Positions 24,440 through 32,957 of a stretch of DNA of 64,000 nucleotides are shown in pieces. The translations under genes and the position numbers were made by a program. Each line of letters opens with the position of its first letter. The stretch's first letter is position 1. The notes under the pieces are model-generated. The model was given only the letters and a program-made list of their open reading frames with translations. It searched no databases and was not told the origin of the DNA. Source of the DNA: Lachnospiraceae bacterium (lineage in GTDB: Bacteria; Bacillota; Clostridia; Oscillospirales; Ruminococcaceae). The DNA lies in the NCBI GenBank assembly GCA_023664705.1, contig JAMPFE010000001.1, positions 194,600 through 258,599 on the forward strand, in the 5' to 3' direction.

Positions 24440-26755
24440 ATGGCAAACCAAAACATCACGCCGGGCTTTTCGGGGGAGGCTGCGGAGGCGCTCGGCAGCG
24501 CAATGACCATCGCGGGGCAGATGGGTCACACCTATATCGGCAGCGAGCACCTGCTCTGCGCGCTCGCGAAGAACTCCGAGAGCGCCGCGGGAGTGCTCCT
24601 CGCGCGGCAGCAGATACGCTTCCGCGACCTTATTTTGCAGCTCAAGGACAGGGCGGGCATAGGGCGGAGCGTGGAGCTTAACGAAAAGGATTTCTCGCCG
24701 AGACTGAAAAAGCTGCTTACAAACGCGCGTTCCTATGCCGTTTCCAAGAACGATAAATACGTCGGCACGGAGCATATCCTGCTCGCGCTACTCACCGACC
24801 GCGACTGCACAGCCTACGCGATACTTGCCGAGCAAAGCTCCGACACAGTCTCGCGGCTTTATAGCAACGTTTCCGCGCGGAGCTACGACAGCCCCTGCTT
24901 TGACAACGCGCCGAAAAAGCCTGAAAAGTCCGCGAAAAGACCCGAAAACGTCCGCAGCGAGTTCCCGATGCTGACAAAATACGGCAGAGAGCTCACCGCC
25001 GAGGCGCGCGAGGGCAAGCTCGACCCCGTTATCGGGCGCGATACCGAGACGGAGCGCATGGTGCAGATACTCCTGCGCCGCAGCAAAAACAACCCTTGCC
25101 TTATCGGAGACGCGGGCGTCGGCAAGACCGCCGTCGCGGAGGGCTTTTCGCAGCGCATCGCCAACGGCACAGTGCCGCCCGAGCTTGCCGAAAAGCGCGT
25201 GTTTGCCCTTGATCTTTCGGCAATGCTCGCGGGCGCGAAGTACCGCGGCGACTTCGAGGAGCGCTTGAAGGGCGTGCTGGACGAGGCGGTCTCAAATCCC
25301 TGCGTTATCCTGTTTATCGACGAGATTCATATGATAGTCGGCACGGGCGCGGCGGAGGGCGCTATCGACGCGGCGAGCATTTTAAAGCCGCTGCTGGCGC
25401 GGGGAAAGATATGCCTTATCGGGGCGACGACCACAGACGAGTACCGCCGCTTTATCGAAAAGGACAGCGCGCTGGAGCGCCGTTTTCAGCCGATATGCGT
25501 GGAGCAGCCCGACGAGGCGGCTGCCGTTAATATTCTCTCGGGACTGCGCCCGCGCCTTGAGGAGCACCACCGCGCCGTTATCACGGACGAGGCGATAAAG
25601 GCTGCCGTCAAGCTTTCGGAGCGCTATCTGAACGACAGGCGGCTCCCCGACAAGGCGATAGACCTTATCGACGAGGCAGCCGCGAGAGCCCGCACGGAGC
25701 GGCTTGCCGTAAGACCTAAGCTGTTTGCGGGAGTGCCCAAGCGCGAGCGCGTTATCGTCGGCGCGGAGGACGTCGCCAAGGCGGTCTCCGCGATAACGGG
25801 GATACCCGCCGCGCGGCTCTCCGAGGATGAAAGCGAGCGCCTGTCCAACCTCGAGAGCCTGCTGAAAAAGCGCGTTATCGGGCAGGAAAAGGCGGTCTCG
25901 CTCGTCGCGAACGCCGTCCGCAGAGGGCGCGCGGGCTTGAAGGATCCCGAGCGCCCCATAGGCTCTTTTCTGTTCCTCGGGCAGACGGGGGTCGGCAAGA
26001 CGGAGCTCTCGAGGGCGCTCGCGGAGGGCGTTTTCGGCGACCCCAAGCGGCTTATACGCTTTGATATGTCCGAGTTTATGGAGCGGCACTCCGTAAGCAA
26101 GCTGATAGGCTCGCCGCCCGGATATGTAGGCTACGGCGAGGAGGGCAGGCTGATAAAGGAGGTGCGCTCCCGTCCGTATTCGGTGGTGCTGTTCGACGAG
26201 GTGGAAAAGGCGCACGCCGACGTGCTCTGCATACTTTTGCAGATACTCGAGGACGGAAAGCTCACCTCCTCGGACGGGCGGGTCGCCGACTTCAAAAACA
26301 CCGTTATAATCCTCACGGGCAACATCGGCGCGGAGGAGCTTAAGCGCAATCACCTCGGGTTCGGCAGCGAAAAGGGCGGCAGCGCGGACGTGCTCGGGGC
26401 GCTGAAAAATCAGTTCCGCCCCGAGCTGCTTAACCGTATCGACAGCGTTGTGGTGTTCGAGAGCCTTACCCCCGAAAGCATGGAGGAGATATGCGTGAAA
26501 ATGCTGAACAACGTCGCGCGGAGAGCGCGCTCGCGCGGCATAGAGCTCACGTTCGGCGAAAGCGTAGCAAAGCGCCTTTGCGAGAGCGTCCGCGAGGAGG
26601 GCATGGGCGCGCGCCCTCTCCGCAGAAAAATAACGACCGATATAGAGGATATGCTTTCAAAGCGCATTATCTCGGGGGAGCTGCCGCAGCGCTGCCGCGC
26701 GGAGGTTTGCGGTGGAAATTCCGGGTTCGAGGTAAGGGTTTTAGTCGATAATTGA
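24440..26755 (+). CDS. clpC: ClpC/ClpA-type AAA+ unfoldase lacking the middle domain
   Basis: A 771-residue double-AAA+ chaperone for the ClpP protease. The N-terminal Clp_N repeat domain fills about 8-150. AAA1: GDAGVGKTA near 223 and LFIDEIH near 292. AAA2: GQTGVGKTE near 513 and LFDEVEKAH near 584. The tripeptide LGF near 641 matches the ClpP-docking loop. The linker after DLIDEAAARAR goes almost straight to AAA2, so the 50-residue coiled-coil/UVR middle domain of Bacillus ClpC is missing and the linker resembles ClpA. MecA/McsB-type control through that domain is therefore unlikely. GTGGGGG precedes the ATG. It converges on spoIVB. Confidence 0.9.
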   Translation: MANQNITPGFSGEAAEALGSAMTIAGQMGHTYIGSEHLLCALAKNSESAAGVLLARQQIRFRDLILQLKDRAGIGRSVELNEKDFSPRLKKLLTNARSYAVSKNDKYVGTEHILLALLTDRDCTAYAILAEQSSDTVSRLYSNVSARSYDSPCFDNAPKKPEKSAKRPENVRSEFPMLTKYGRELTAEAREGKLDPVIGRDTETERMVQILLRRSKNNPCLIGDAGVGKTAVAEGFSQRIANGTVPPELAEKRVFALDLSAMLAGAKYRGDFEERLKGVLDEAVSNPCVILFIDEIHMIVGTGAAEGAIDAASILKPLLARGKICLIGATTTDEYRRFIEKDSALERRFQPICVEQPDEAAAVNILSGLRPRLEEHHRAVITDEAIKAAVKLSERYLNDRRLPDKAIDLIDEAAARARTERLAVRPKLFAGVPKRERVIVGAEDVAKAVSAITGIPAARLSEDESERLSNLESLLKKRVIGQEKAVSLVANAVRRGRAGLKDPERPIGSFLFLGQTGVGKTELSRALAEGVFGDPKRLIRFDMSEFMERHSVSKLIGSPPGYVGYGEEGRLIKEVRSRPYSVVLFDEVEKAHADVLCILLQILEDGKLTSSDGRVADFKNTVIILTGNIGAEELKRNHLGFGSEKGGSADVLGALKNQFRPELLNRIDSVVVFESLTPESMEEICVKMLNNVARRARSRGIELTFGESVAKRLCESVREEGMGARPLRRKITTDIEDMLSKRIISGELPQRCRAEVCGGNSGFEVRVLVDN

Positions 26756-27895
26756 CATCGCTGTCAAATTCTTGCAGTTATCCAGCATACTCTCCGCGAA
26801 AACCGCGTAGCCGCGCGTGGGGTCGCTGACCAGAACGTGCGTGACCGCGCCGACAAGCATGCCGTTCTGCAAAATCGGACTGCCGCTCATTCCGCGCACT
26901 ATGCCGCCCGTTTTCTCCAGCAGCCCGCTGTCGGTGATCCTGATGACCATGCCCTTTGAGCCGTTTAAATCGAGCAGATTTATGCGCTCTATTTCAATGG
27001 AATATTCGCGCGGAGCGCCGCTGTCGACGGTCGTGAGCATCACAGCCTTGCCCGCCGAGACCTCCTGTCTGAACGCCACGGGCACCGTTTTGCCCTCGAC
27101 GGGCGCGGAGAGCCTGCCGAAAACGCCCGCGGGGGTGTTGCCCGAAAGCTCTCCGATGTCGGAATTCGGCAATATAGCGCCGCAAAGCTCGCCCGCGCTG
27201 CCCTCCTTGCCCTTGACCACGTCGTAAATTTCCGCTTCGGTTATCTCGCCCGATTTAAGCGGCACAGCGCCGCCCGTCGTCACGTCGCTCACCGCGTGCC
27301 CGAGCCCGCCGAACATCATGGTCTCGGGGTCGAGAAACGTCAGCGTGCCTATGCCCGCGGCGCTGTCGCGCACCCAAGCGCCTATTTTAAGGAACCCGCC
27401 GCCGTCCTCGGGGACGAGATTTACGGACGCCTCGCCGCCGTTTCGGCGCAGTACTATATCGGTACCCTCGGGCGAGAGCTGCACCGCCTCGCTGAGCTCG
27501 GAGTTGGTGCGGACCTCTTCGCCGTTCACGGAGACTATCACGTCTCCCGCCTTAATCCCCGCCTTGTCCGCGGGGGAGTCCTCGGCTACCTCTATCACCA
27601 TAACGCCGTCCGAGCGCACCTTTATGCCGAACGGAGTGCCGCAGGGAATGACCGAGCGCCGCGGCTTTTCGGCGACCTCGGCGGTCTTTATCGGGAGCTC
27701 TCCCAGATAATAGGAAACGCCCTCCGCCGTCTGCCGCAGAACGACGGGAGAAAATCCTCCGCCCGAAAATCCCGCGCCCGTGTCGACGCTTATATCGCAG
27801 GGGAGCGCGGCGTAAAAATAGCCGAAAACCGCAATAAAAAGCGCCGTCAGCGCCGCCGCGGTCCCCGAAAATATTTTAAATTGTTTTCGCATCAT
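26741..27895 (-). CDS. spoIVB: SpoIVB-type sporulation peptidase (S55)
   Basis: About 384 residues: an N-terminal membrane segment (about 8-25), a PDZ domain (about 85-165; GIKVRSDGVMVIEV, then DSPADKAGIKAGDVI), and a C-terminal S55 serine protease domain with the catalytic serine in GMSGSPI near 337 and the preceding FGGLGHAV. In Bacillus, SpoIVB is made in the forespore and triggers pro-sigmaK processing. This gene marks the organism as an endospore former or recent descendant. The ATG at 27895 follows GAAAGG. Its 3' end overlaps the convergent clpC-like gene by 15 bases. spo0A, the common neighbour, is not adjacent. Confidence 0.92.
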   Translation of the reverse strand: MMRKQFKIFSGTAAALTALFIAVFGYFYAALPCDISVDTGAGFSGGGFSPVVLRQTAEGVSYYLGELPIKTAEVAEKPRRSVIPCGTPFGIKVRSDGVMVIEVAEDSPADKAGIKAGDVIVSVNGEEVRTNSELSEAVQLSPEGTDIVLRRNGGEASVNLVPEDGGGFLKIGAWVRDSAAGIGTLTFLDPETMMFGGLGHAVSDVTTGGAVPLKSGEITEAEIYDVVKGKEGSAGELCGAILPNSDIGELSGNTPAGVFGRLSAPVEGKTVPVAFRQEVSAGKAVMLTTVDSGAPREYSIEIERINLLDLNGSKGMVIRITDSGLLEKTGGIVRGMSGSPILQNGMLVGAVTHVLVSDPTRGYAVFAESMLDNCKNLTAMSIID

Positions 27896-28085
27896 TATGT
27901 TGACTGCCTTTCGTTTGTAGTTGAGCGCCGCGCGGAAAGCTCCGCTTGGGCTCGCTATCATATTTTTTGCGGAACGCCGCCCGTTATCAAAGGAAATATA
28001 GGACTGAGATTTTAAGTTTTGCCGCCAAAAATTCGGCGAAATTCACGCAAAAATACCGCCGCGCTTATTTACGGAAATAAACCCC

Positions 28086-28114
28086 TTGACATTTTCCCGA
28101 AAAAGCGGTATAAT
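28086..28114 (+). promoter_or_regulatory. Consensus sigmaA promoter of the rnj operon
   Basis: TTGACA (28086-28091), 17-base spacer, TATAAT (28109-28114): exact consensus. The predicted transcript has a leader of about 365 bases before rnj. Confidence 0.88.
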
Positions 28115-28120
28115 AATAGA

Positions 28121-28485
28121 TATGTATTTTCCCGAAAAAGGAAATTCATTTGTAAAATTTTGGAATTTTGAGGCTCCGCCTCTTATTTATATTATCAATT
28201 TGTCGTCAAAAAAGGTTTTACAAAATGCCCGACATTATTTTAAACCCGAAACGCGGACGTTATGAGTTTTGGGTTTTGTAAAATATTGCCAACTATACAT
28301 AAGGTACGCCGAAAATTGCGCAAGATCTTGAACTAAAGGGCGAATACGCGATGTTTGCCGAATAATTCTTTGCCAATGCCGCAATTTGATTTAACTCGTT
28401 TTGACGCAAAAATATATCATTCAGGGCAATTGTGCAAAATTCGGGGAGATTTTTGTGGATTTTGCACAAACAGAAAGGATTTTTT
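28121..28485 (+). promoter_or_regulatory. Long structured 5' leader of rnj
   Basis: About 365 bases with no convincing gene. Seen in it: a GAGGC-tcc-GCCTC hairpin followed by TTATTT (about 28170-28190), which may be an early terminator; a long-range pair TTTTACAAAA / TTTTGTAAAA (about 28214 and 28273); and an exact 11-base inverted repeat TTGTGCAAAAT (28430-28440) / ATTTTGCACAA (28459-28469) ending 5 bases before the rnj ribosome binding site. I do not recognise a known riboswitch. Confidence 0.55.
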
Positions 28486-30405
28486 ATGGGATTATTGTCG
28501 AATAACAAATTGCTGACGGAAACGGAAAACATTGCGAAAAAGAGAACCGCTCCGAGAGCCGCGTTTTCAACTCCGCAGACGGCTCCGAAAAAGACTTACC
28601 GCGGCGCGGCTCCCGCTCCCGCGAGAAAGGTCAGACAGACGGGAGCTCCCGTGCTGACCGATAACAGAGCCCCCGCCGCGCCGAAGACTCCCGTGCTCGG
28701 ACGCGCCAAGCCGCGCCCAGTCGAGAAAAAGCCGCGCGAAAGCAGAAGCACCCCCGTAAGGTTCATGGCGCTCGGCGGCTTGAACGAGATAGGAAAGAAC
28801 TTGTACGTATACGAGTGCAGCAGCGATATGTTTATCGTGGACTGCGGTCTGGCGTTCCCCGACGAGGATATGCTCGGCGTGGATCTTGTAGTGCCCGATT
28901 TCACTTATCTCGAAAAGAACAGGGAGCATTTCCGCGGCATCATTATCACGCACGGGCACGAGGATCACATCGGCGCGCTGCCGTATCTGCTCAAAAAGAT
29001 AAACGTGCCTATCTACGGCACAAGGCTCACGCTCGGGCTCGTCGAGGGCAAGCTTAAGGAGCACGGGCTGCTGTCGCAGGCGTCGCTTAACGTAGTGGAG
29101 CCGCGCCAGAACGTGCGCATGGGCTGTATGTCCGTGGAGTTTATCCGCGTGAACCACTCGATACCCGACGCGTGCGCGCTCGCCATACACACTCCCGCGG
29201 GCGTTATCGTGCACACGGGCGACTTCAAGGTCGACTACACGCCGATAGAGGGCGGCATTATCGACCTCGCGAGGTTCGGGGAGCTCGGCAACCGCGGCGT
29301 GCTCGCTTTGATGAGCGAAAGCACCAACGTGGAGCGCCCGGGCTACACGAAATCCGAGCGCTCTGTCGGCGAGAGCTTTAAAGGGCTGTTCGCGAGAGCG
29401 GAGGGAAAGCGCATCATAATCGCGACCTTCTCCAGCAACATCCACCGCATACAGCAGATAATCGACGAGGCTGTAAAGCACGGGCGGCGCGTTGCCGTTT
29501 CGGGCAGGAGCATGACGAACGTCATCTCGAAGGCTGTGGAGCTGAACTACATCAGAGTCCCCGACGGCACGCTCATCGACATCGAGGACGTCAACAAATA
29601 CGACCCCGCCGAGCTGGTCATAGCGACAACGGGCTCGCAGGGAGAGCCGCTTTCGGCGCTGTCGAGAATGTCCAGCGGCGACCACAGACAGGTCACGATA
29701 ACCCCCAACGACCTTATCATCATTTCCGCGAACCCCATTCCAGGCAACGAAAAGCTCGTCACGAAGGTAGTCAACGAGCTTATGAAGCAGGGCGCGGAGG
29801 TCATTTACGAGAGCATGTACGAGGTGCACGTTTCGGGTCACGCCTGCCAAGAGGAGCTGAAGATGATGATATCGCTCACCAAGCCGAAATTCTTCGTTCC
29901 CATTCACGGCGAGTACAAGCATATGAAAAAGCACGTTATTCTCGCGACGGGCATGGGAATACCCGAGGAGAACACGTTCATCGCCGACCTCGGGGACGTT
30001 CTCGAAACGGACGGCGTTGAAATGAAGCTCACGGGCACCGTTCCGAGCGGAAAGGTGCTTGTGGACGGCTTCGGGGTCGGCGACGTCGGGAGCGTCGTTC
30101 TGCGCGACAGAAAGCACCTCGCCGAGGATGGCGTTATGATAATCGTGGCGACAATGGAGCGCGAGACGGGCAGAGTCGTCGCGGGACCCGACATAGTGTC
30201 GAGGGGCTTTGTGTACGTCCGCGAGAGCGAGGCGCTCCTCGACGAGGCAAAGCAGCTTATGATACAGACCATGGAGGAGCTGCACGACAGAAACGTCCGC
30301 GAGTGGGGCAATATAAAAAGCGCGATGCGCGACGCGCTCTCGGAGTTTATCTACAAGGAGACAAAGCGCAGCCCGATGATACTGCCTATCATTATGGAGA
30401 TATAG
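28486..30405 (+). CDS. rnj: Ribonuclease J with basic N-terminal extension
   Basis: A 639-residue metallo-beta-lactamase/beta-CASP ribonuclease for mRNA decay and rRNA maturation. Metal motif HGHEDHIGALPY near residue 162, later ligands in VHTGDFKVD near 244 and HVSGHA near 450, and SESTNVERPGYT near 275. About 85 residues precede the usual start (around RFMALGGLNEIG) and are rich in Lys, Arg, Pro and Ala, so probably disordered and RNA-contacting; Bacillus RNase J1 (555 aa) lacks this. ATG 28486 follows AAAGGA. An in-frame GTG at 28432 lies inside the leader hairpin and is less likely. Confidence 0.95.
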   Translation: MGLLSNNKLLTETENIAKKRTAPRAAFSTPQTAPKKTYRGAAPAPARKVRQTGAPVLTDNRAPAAPKTPVLGRAKPRPVEKKPRESRSTPVRFMALGGLNEIGKNLYVYECSSDMFIVDCGLAFPDEDMLGVDLVVPDFTYLEKNREHFRGIIITHGHEDHIGALPYLLKKINVPIYGTRLTLGLVEGKLKEHGLLSQASLNVVEPRQNVRMGCMSVEFIRVNHSIPDACALAIHTPAGVIVHTGDFKVDYTPIEGGIIDLARFGELGNRGVLALMSESTNVERPGYTKSERSVGESFKGLFARAEGKRIIIATFSSNIHRIQQIIDEAVKHGRRVAVSGRSMTNVISKAVELNYIRVPDGTLIDIEDVNKYDPAELVIATTGSQGEPLSALSRMSSGDHRQVTITPNDLIIISANPIPGNEKLVTKVVNELMKQGAEVIYESMYEVHVSGHACQEELKMMISLTKPKFFVPIHGEYKHMKKHVILATGMGIPEENTFIADLGDVLETDGVEMKLTGTVPSGKVLVDGFGVGDVGSVVLRDRKHLAEDGVMIIVATMERETGRVVAGPDIVSRGFVYVRESEALLDEAKQLMIQTMEELHDRNVREWGNIKSAMRDALSEFIYKETKRSPMILPIIMEI

Positions 30406-30414
30406 TTAAACGCC

Positions 30415-32481
30415 ATGAAGAATTTTTACAAGAGCAACGTGCTGTTGGCGGCTGTCGGAACGCTGATAATAATGCTGATAGTCATCGACGTATATGTGTT
30501 CCGCCGCGAGCCGCTGATGTTCTGGGTGTCGCTGCCGATACTGCTCGGCGTTTCGGGCTTGGCTCTCGGGAAGCTGCTTCAGATACGGCAGAGCGAGTAC
30601 TGGTATTTCGAGCAGCTTTCGGAGGAGATACGGAGCACGGATTCGATGTCGCTGATAAGCTTCCCGCTGCCGATATGCGTCGTCGACGAGGAGCGCAGCG
30701 TTATCTGGAGCAACAATTGCTTTAACGATACGTTCTTTACGCCGAGCGAGGACGAAAGCTCGATAAATCCCGTAACGGATATGCCGCTTGAGCTTTTCGG
30801 CTTGGACGGCAGGGAAATAGGCTACGGGGAAAACTGGTTCCGCGTGTATTCCGTCGTCCATGATTTCGCGGTGGACAGCAAAATAGCGGGAAAGCCCGTT
30901 ATCTTCGGCGCGGAAAGCGGCGGCGAGGCGGTAATGGAGCGCATAACGATGCTCATCTTCCGCGACATCACAGACCTCAGAAGGCTCCAGGTAACGCACG
31001 AAATGTCCAAGCCCGTGGTCATGATTGTAATGGTCGACAACTACGAGGAGCTTTTGTCGGGAGCAAAGGAGAGCGAACGCGCTTACGTCACGATACAGGT
31101 CGACAGGCTGATTGAGGAGTACTTCGCCGAGAAAAAGGCAGTGCTGAAAAAGATGACGGGCGACAAGTTCCTGATAGTGCTCGAGCAGCAGTACCTAAAT
31201 CAGATGATAAAGGACAAAATGGCGCTGATAAACAAAGCGCATGAGATAATAGTGCGCGACAGAGCGGCTGTTACGCTTTCGATAGGCGTGGGCGCAACGG
31301 CGTCGTCGCTCGCCGAGGGAGAGCGCTTCGCAAGCGAGATGCTCGATAAGGCGCTCGAGCGCGGCGGCGATCAGGCGCTCGTGAAAACGTCCAACGGCTT
31401 TGACGCGTTCGGCGCTATATCCCCCGGCAAGGAGCGCACGGGAAAGGTAAAGATACGCCTCGCGGCGGAGGAGATAAAGAGCCTTATCAGCACAGCCGAT
31501 ACCGTGTACATAATGGGACACAGCTTCGGCGATTTCGACAGCGCGGGCTCGGCGATAGGTCTCACCTGCGCGATACGGAGACTCGGCATTCCCGCATACA
31601 CGGTCGCGAGGTTCAGGGACAGCTCTAAAACGAACGCAAAGGCGCTGTTCGACAGGTTTGTGGATTACGACACGCCCGTAGTTATCGAGCCCGAGGAGGC
31701 AAGGCAGTGGATAACGCCGAAATCGGTGCTGATAATCGTCGATACGCACATCACCAAAAAGCTCGAGGACGCGGAGCTGTTCGAGCTCGCGCAGAAAAAC
31801 CGCGTCGTCATTATCGACCACCACCGATTGAGCGCGGGAGCTATCACGGAGTTCGCGGTGCGCTGCCACGAGAGCAACGCCTCGTCCGCCTCGGAGCTCG
31901 TCACGGAGCTTATCCAGTATTTCGGCAGCGGCGCGCTGATAAAGCCGCTGGAGGCGGAGGCGCTCCTTGCGGGCATCACGCTCGACACCAAGGATTTCGT
32001 GATGCGCTCGGGTGTCTCGACGTTCGAGGCGGCGGCGTATCTGAAGAAGATAGGCGCGGACACCATAGCCGTGAAAAAGCTGTTCGACACGACCATCGAG
32101 AGCAAAACAAAAAAATCGCAGATAATCTCCTCGGCGAAGATATACAGGGCGCGCTGCGCCATATCCGTGGTCGAGGAAAGCTTCGAGGGCATACGGGTGC
32201 TCTGCTCGCAGGCTGCGGACGAAATGCTGTATATACGCAACGTCGACGCGTCGTTCACGGTGTACCCCATTGAGAACGGCTGGAGCATAAGCGCACGTTC
32301 GCTCGGCAAGGTGAACGTGCAGGTCATAATGGAAAGCCTCGGCAACAAAATAGACGACGGCGGCGGACATCAGTCCATGGCGGGCGCGCAGCTTTACGGC
32401 ATTACCGTAGAGGAAACGCTCGACAGGCTTCACGGAGCCATTGACGAGTATTTCACGGCAGCGCCGAAAGATAAGGATTAA
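30415..32481 (+). CDS. gdpP: Cyclic-di-AMP phosphodiesterase GdpP
   Basis: A 688-residue membrane phosphodiesterase that degrades c-di-AMP. Two N-terminal transmembrane helices (about 8-28 and 32-52), a PAS domain (about 80-170), a degenerate GGDEF domain (about 190-330, lacking the GGDEF signature) and a DHH/DHHA1 catalytic unit: GHSFGDFDSAG near 363, DTH near 443, IDHHR near 464 and GGGHQSMAG near 643. It starts 10 bases after rnj with a poor ribosome binding site, so it is probably coupled. The order rnj-gdpP-rplI-dnaB is typical of Firmicutes. Confidence 0.95.
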   Translation: MKNFYKSNVLLAAVGTLIIMLIVIDVYVFRREPLMFWVSLPILLGVSGLALGKLLQIRQSEYWYFEQLSEEIRSTDSMSLISFPLPICVVDEERSVIWSNNCFNDTFFTPSEDESSINPVTDMPLELFGLDGREIGYGENWFRVYSVVHDFAVDSKIAGKPVIFGAESGGEAVMERITMLIFRDITDLRRLQVTHEMSKPVVMIVMVDNYEELLSGAKESERAYVTIQVDRLIEEYFAEKKAVLKKMTGDKFLIVLEQQYLNQMIKDKMALINKAHEIIVRDRAAVTLSIGVGATASSLAEGERFASEMLDKALERGGDQALVKTSNGFDAFGAISPGKERTGKVKIRLAAEEIKSLISTADTVYIMGHSFGDFDSAGSAIGLTCAIRRLGIPAYTVARFRDSSKTNAKALFDRFVDYDTPVVIEPEEARQWITPKSVLIIVDTHITKKLEDAELFELAQKNRVVIIDHHRLSAGAITEFAVRCHESNASSASELVTELIQYFGSGALIKPLEAEALLAGITLDTKDFVMRSGVSTFEAAAYLKKIGADTIAVKKLFDTTIESKTKKSQIISSAKIYRARCAISVVEESFEGIRVLCSQAADEMLYIRNVDASFTVYPIENGWSISARSLGKVNVQVIMESLGNKIDDGGGHQSMAGAQLYGITVEETLDRLHGAIDEYFTAAPKDKD

Positions 32482-32500
32482 ACAAAAACGGGAGGTCAGA

Positions 32501-32950
32501 ATGAAGGTCATATTGTTAGAGGACGTAAAGGGCACGGGCAAAAAGGGCGAGATCCGAGAGGTAAAGGACGGCTACGCCATAAATTGCCTGATAAAAAAGG
32601 GGCTGGCGCAGGAGGCGAACGCCAAGAACCTCAATCTGCTCCAAGGGCAGAAGGACAGCGCTCAGCATAAGATAGACGTCGATATCGCCAACGCCAAGGA
32701 TATCGCGGGCAAGCTCGAGGGCAAAAGCGTCGTCGTAAAGGCAAAGGCGGGTCAGAACGGCAGGCTGTTCGGCACCGTTACATCTAAAGAGGTCTCCGCG
32801 GCGATAAAGCAGTCGCTGGGTCTGGACGTGGACAAGAAAAAAATAAACGTCGCGATGAAAATAGAGGGCTTCGGCGATTATTCCGCGGAGGCAAGGCTTT
32901 ACGCTGGCGTTTCGGCAAAGTTCACCGTAAGCGTAAAGGACGAGGGTTGA
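32501..32950 (+). CDS. rplI: 50S ribosomal protein L9
   Basis: A 149-residue L9 with the N-terminal signature MKVILLEDVKGTGKKG, the long connecting helix, and the C-terminal RNA-binding domain. GGGAGG 7 bases before ATG 32501 decides the start. It sits between gdpP and dnaB in the conserved order. Confidence 0.97.
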   Translation: MKVILLEDVKGTGKKGEIREVKDGYAINCLIKKGLAQEANAKNLNLLQGQKDSAQHKIDVDIANAKDIAGKLEGKSVVVKAKAGQNGRLFGTVTSKEVSAAIKQSLGLDVDKKKINVAMKIEGFGDYSAEARLYAGVSAKFTVSVKDEG

Positions 32951-32957
32951 CGAAAAT

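Noticed and set aside
28432..28485. Upstream GTG start for rnj
   Set aside because: It would lie inside the hairpin arm with a poor ribosome site, whereas ATG 28486 has AAAGGA at the right distance.
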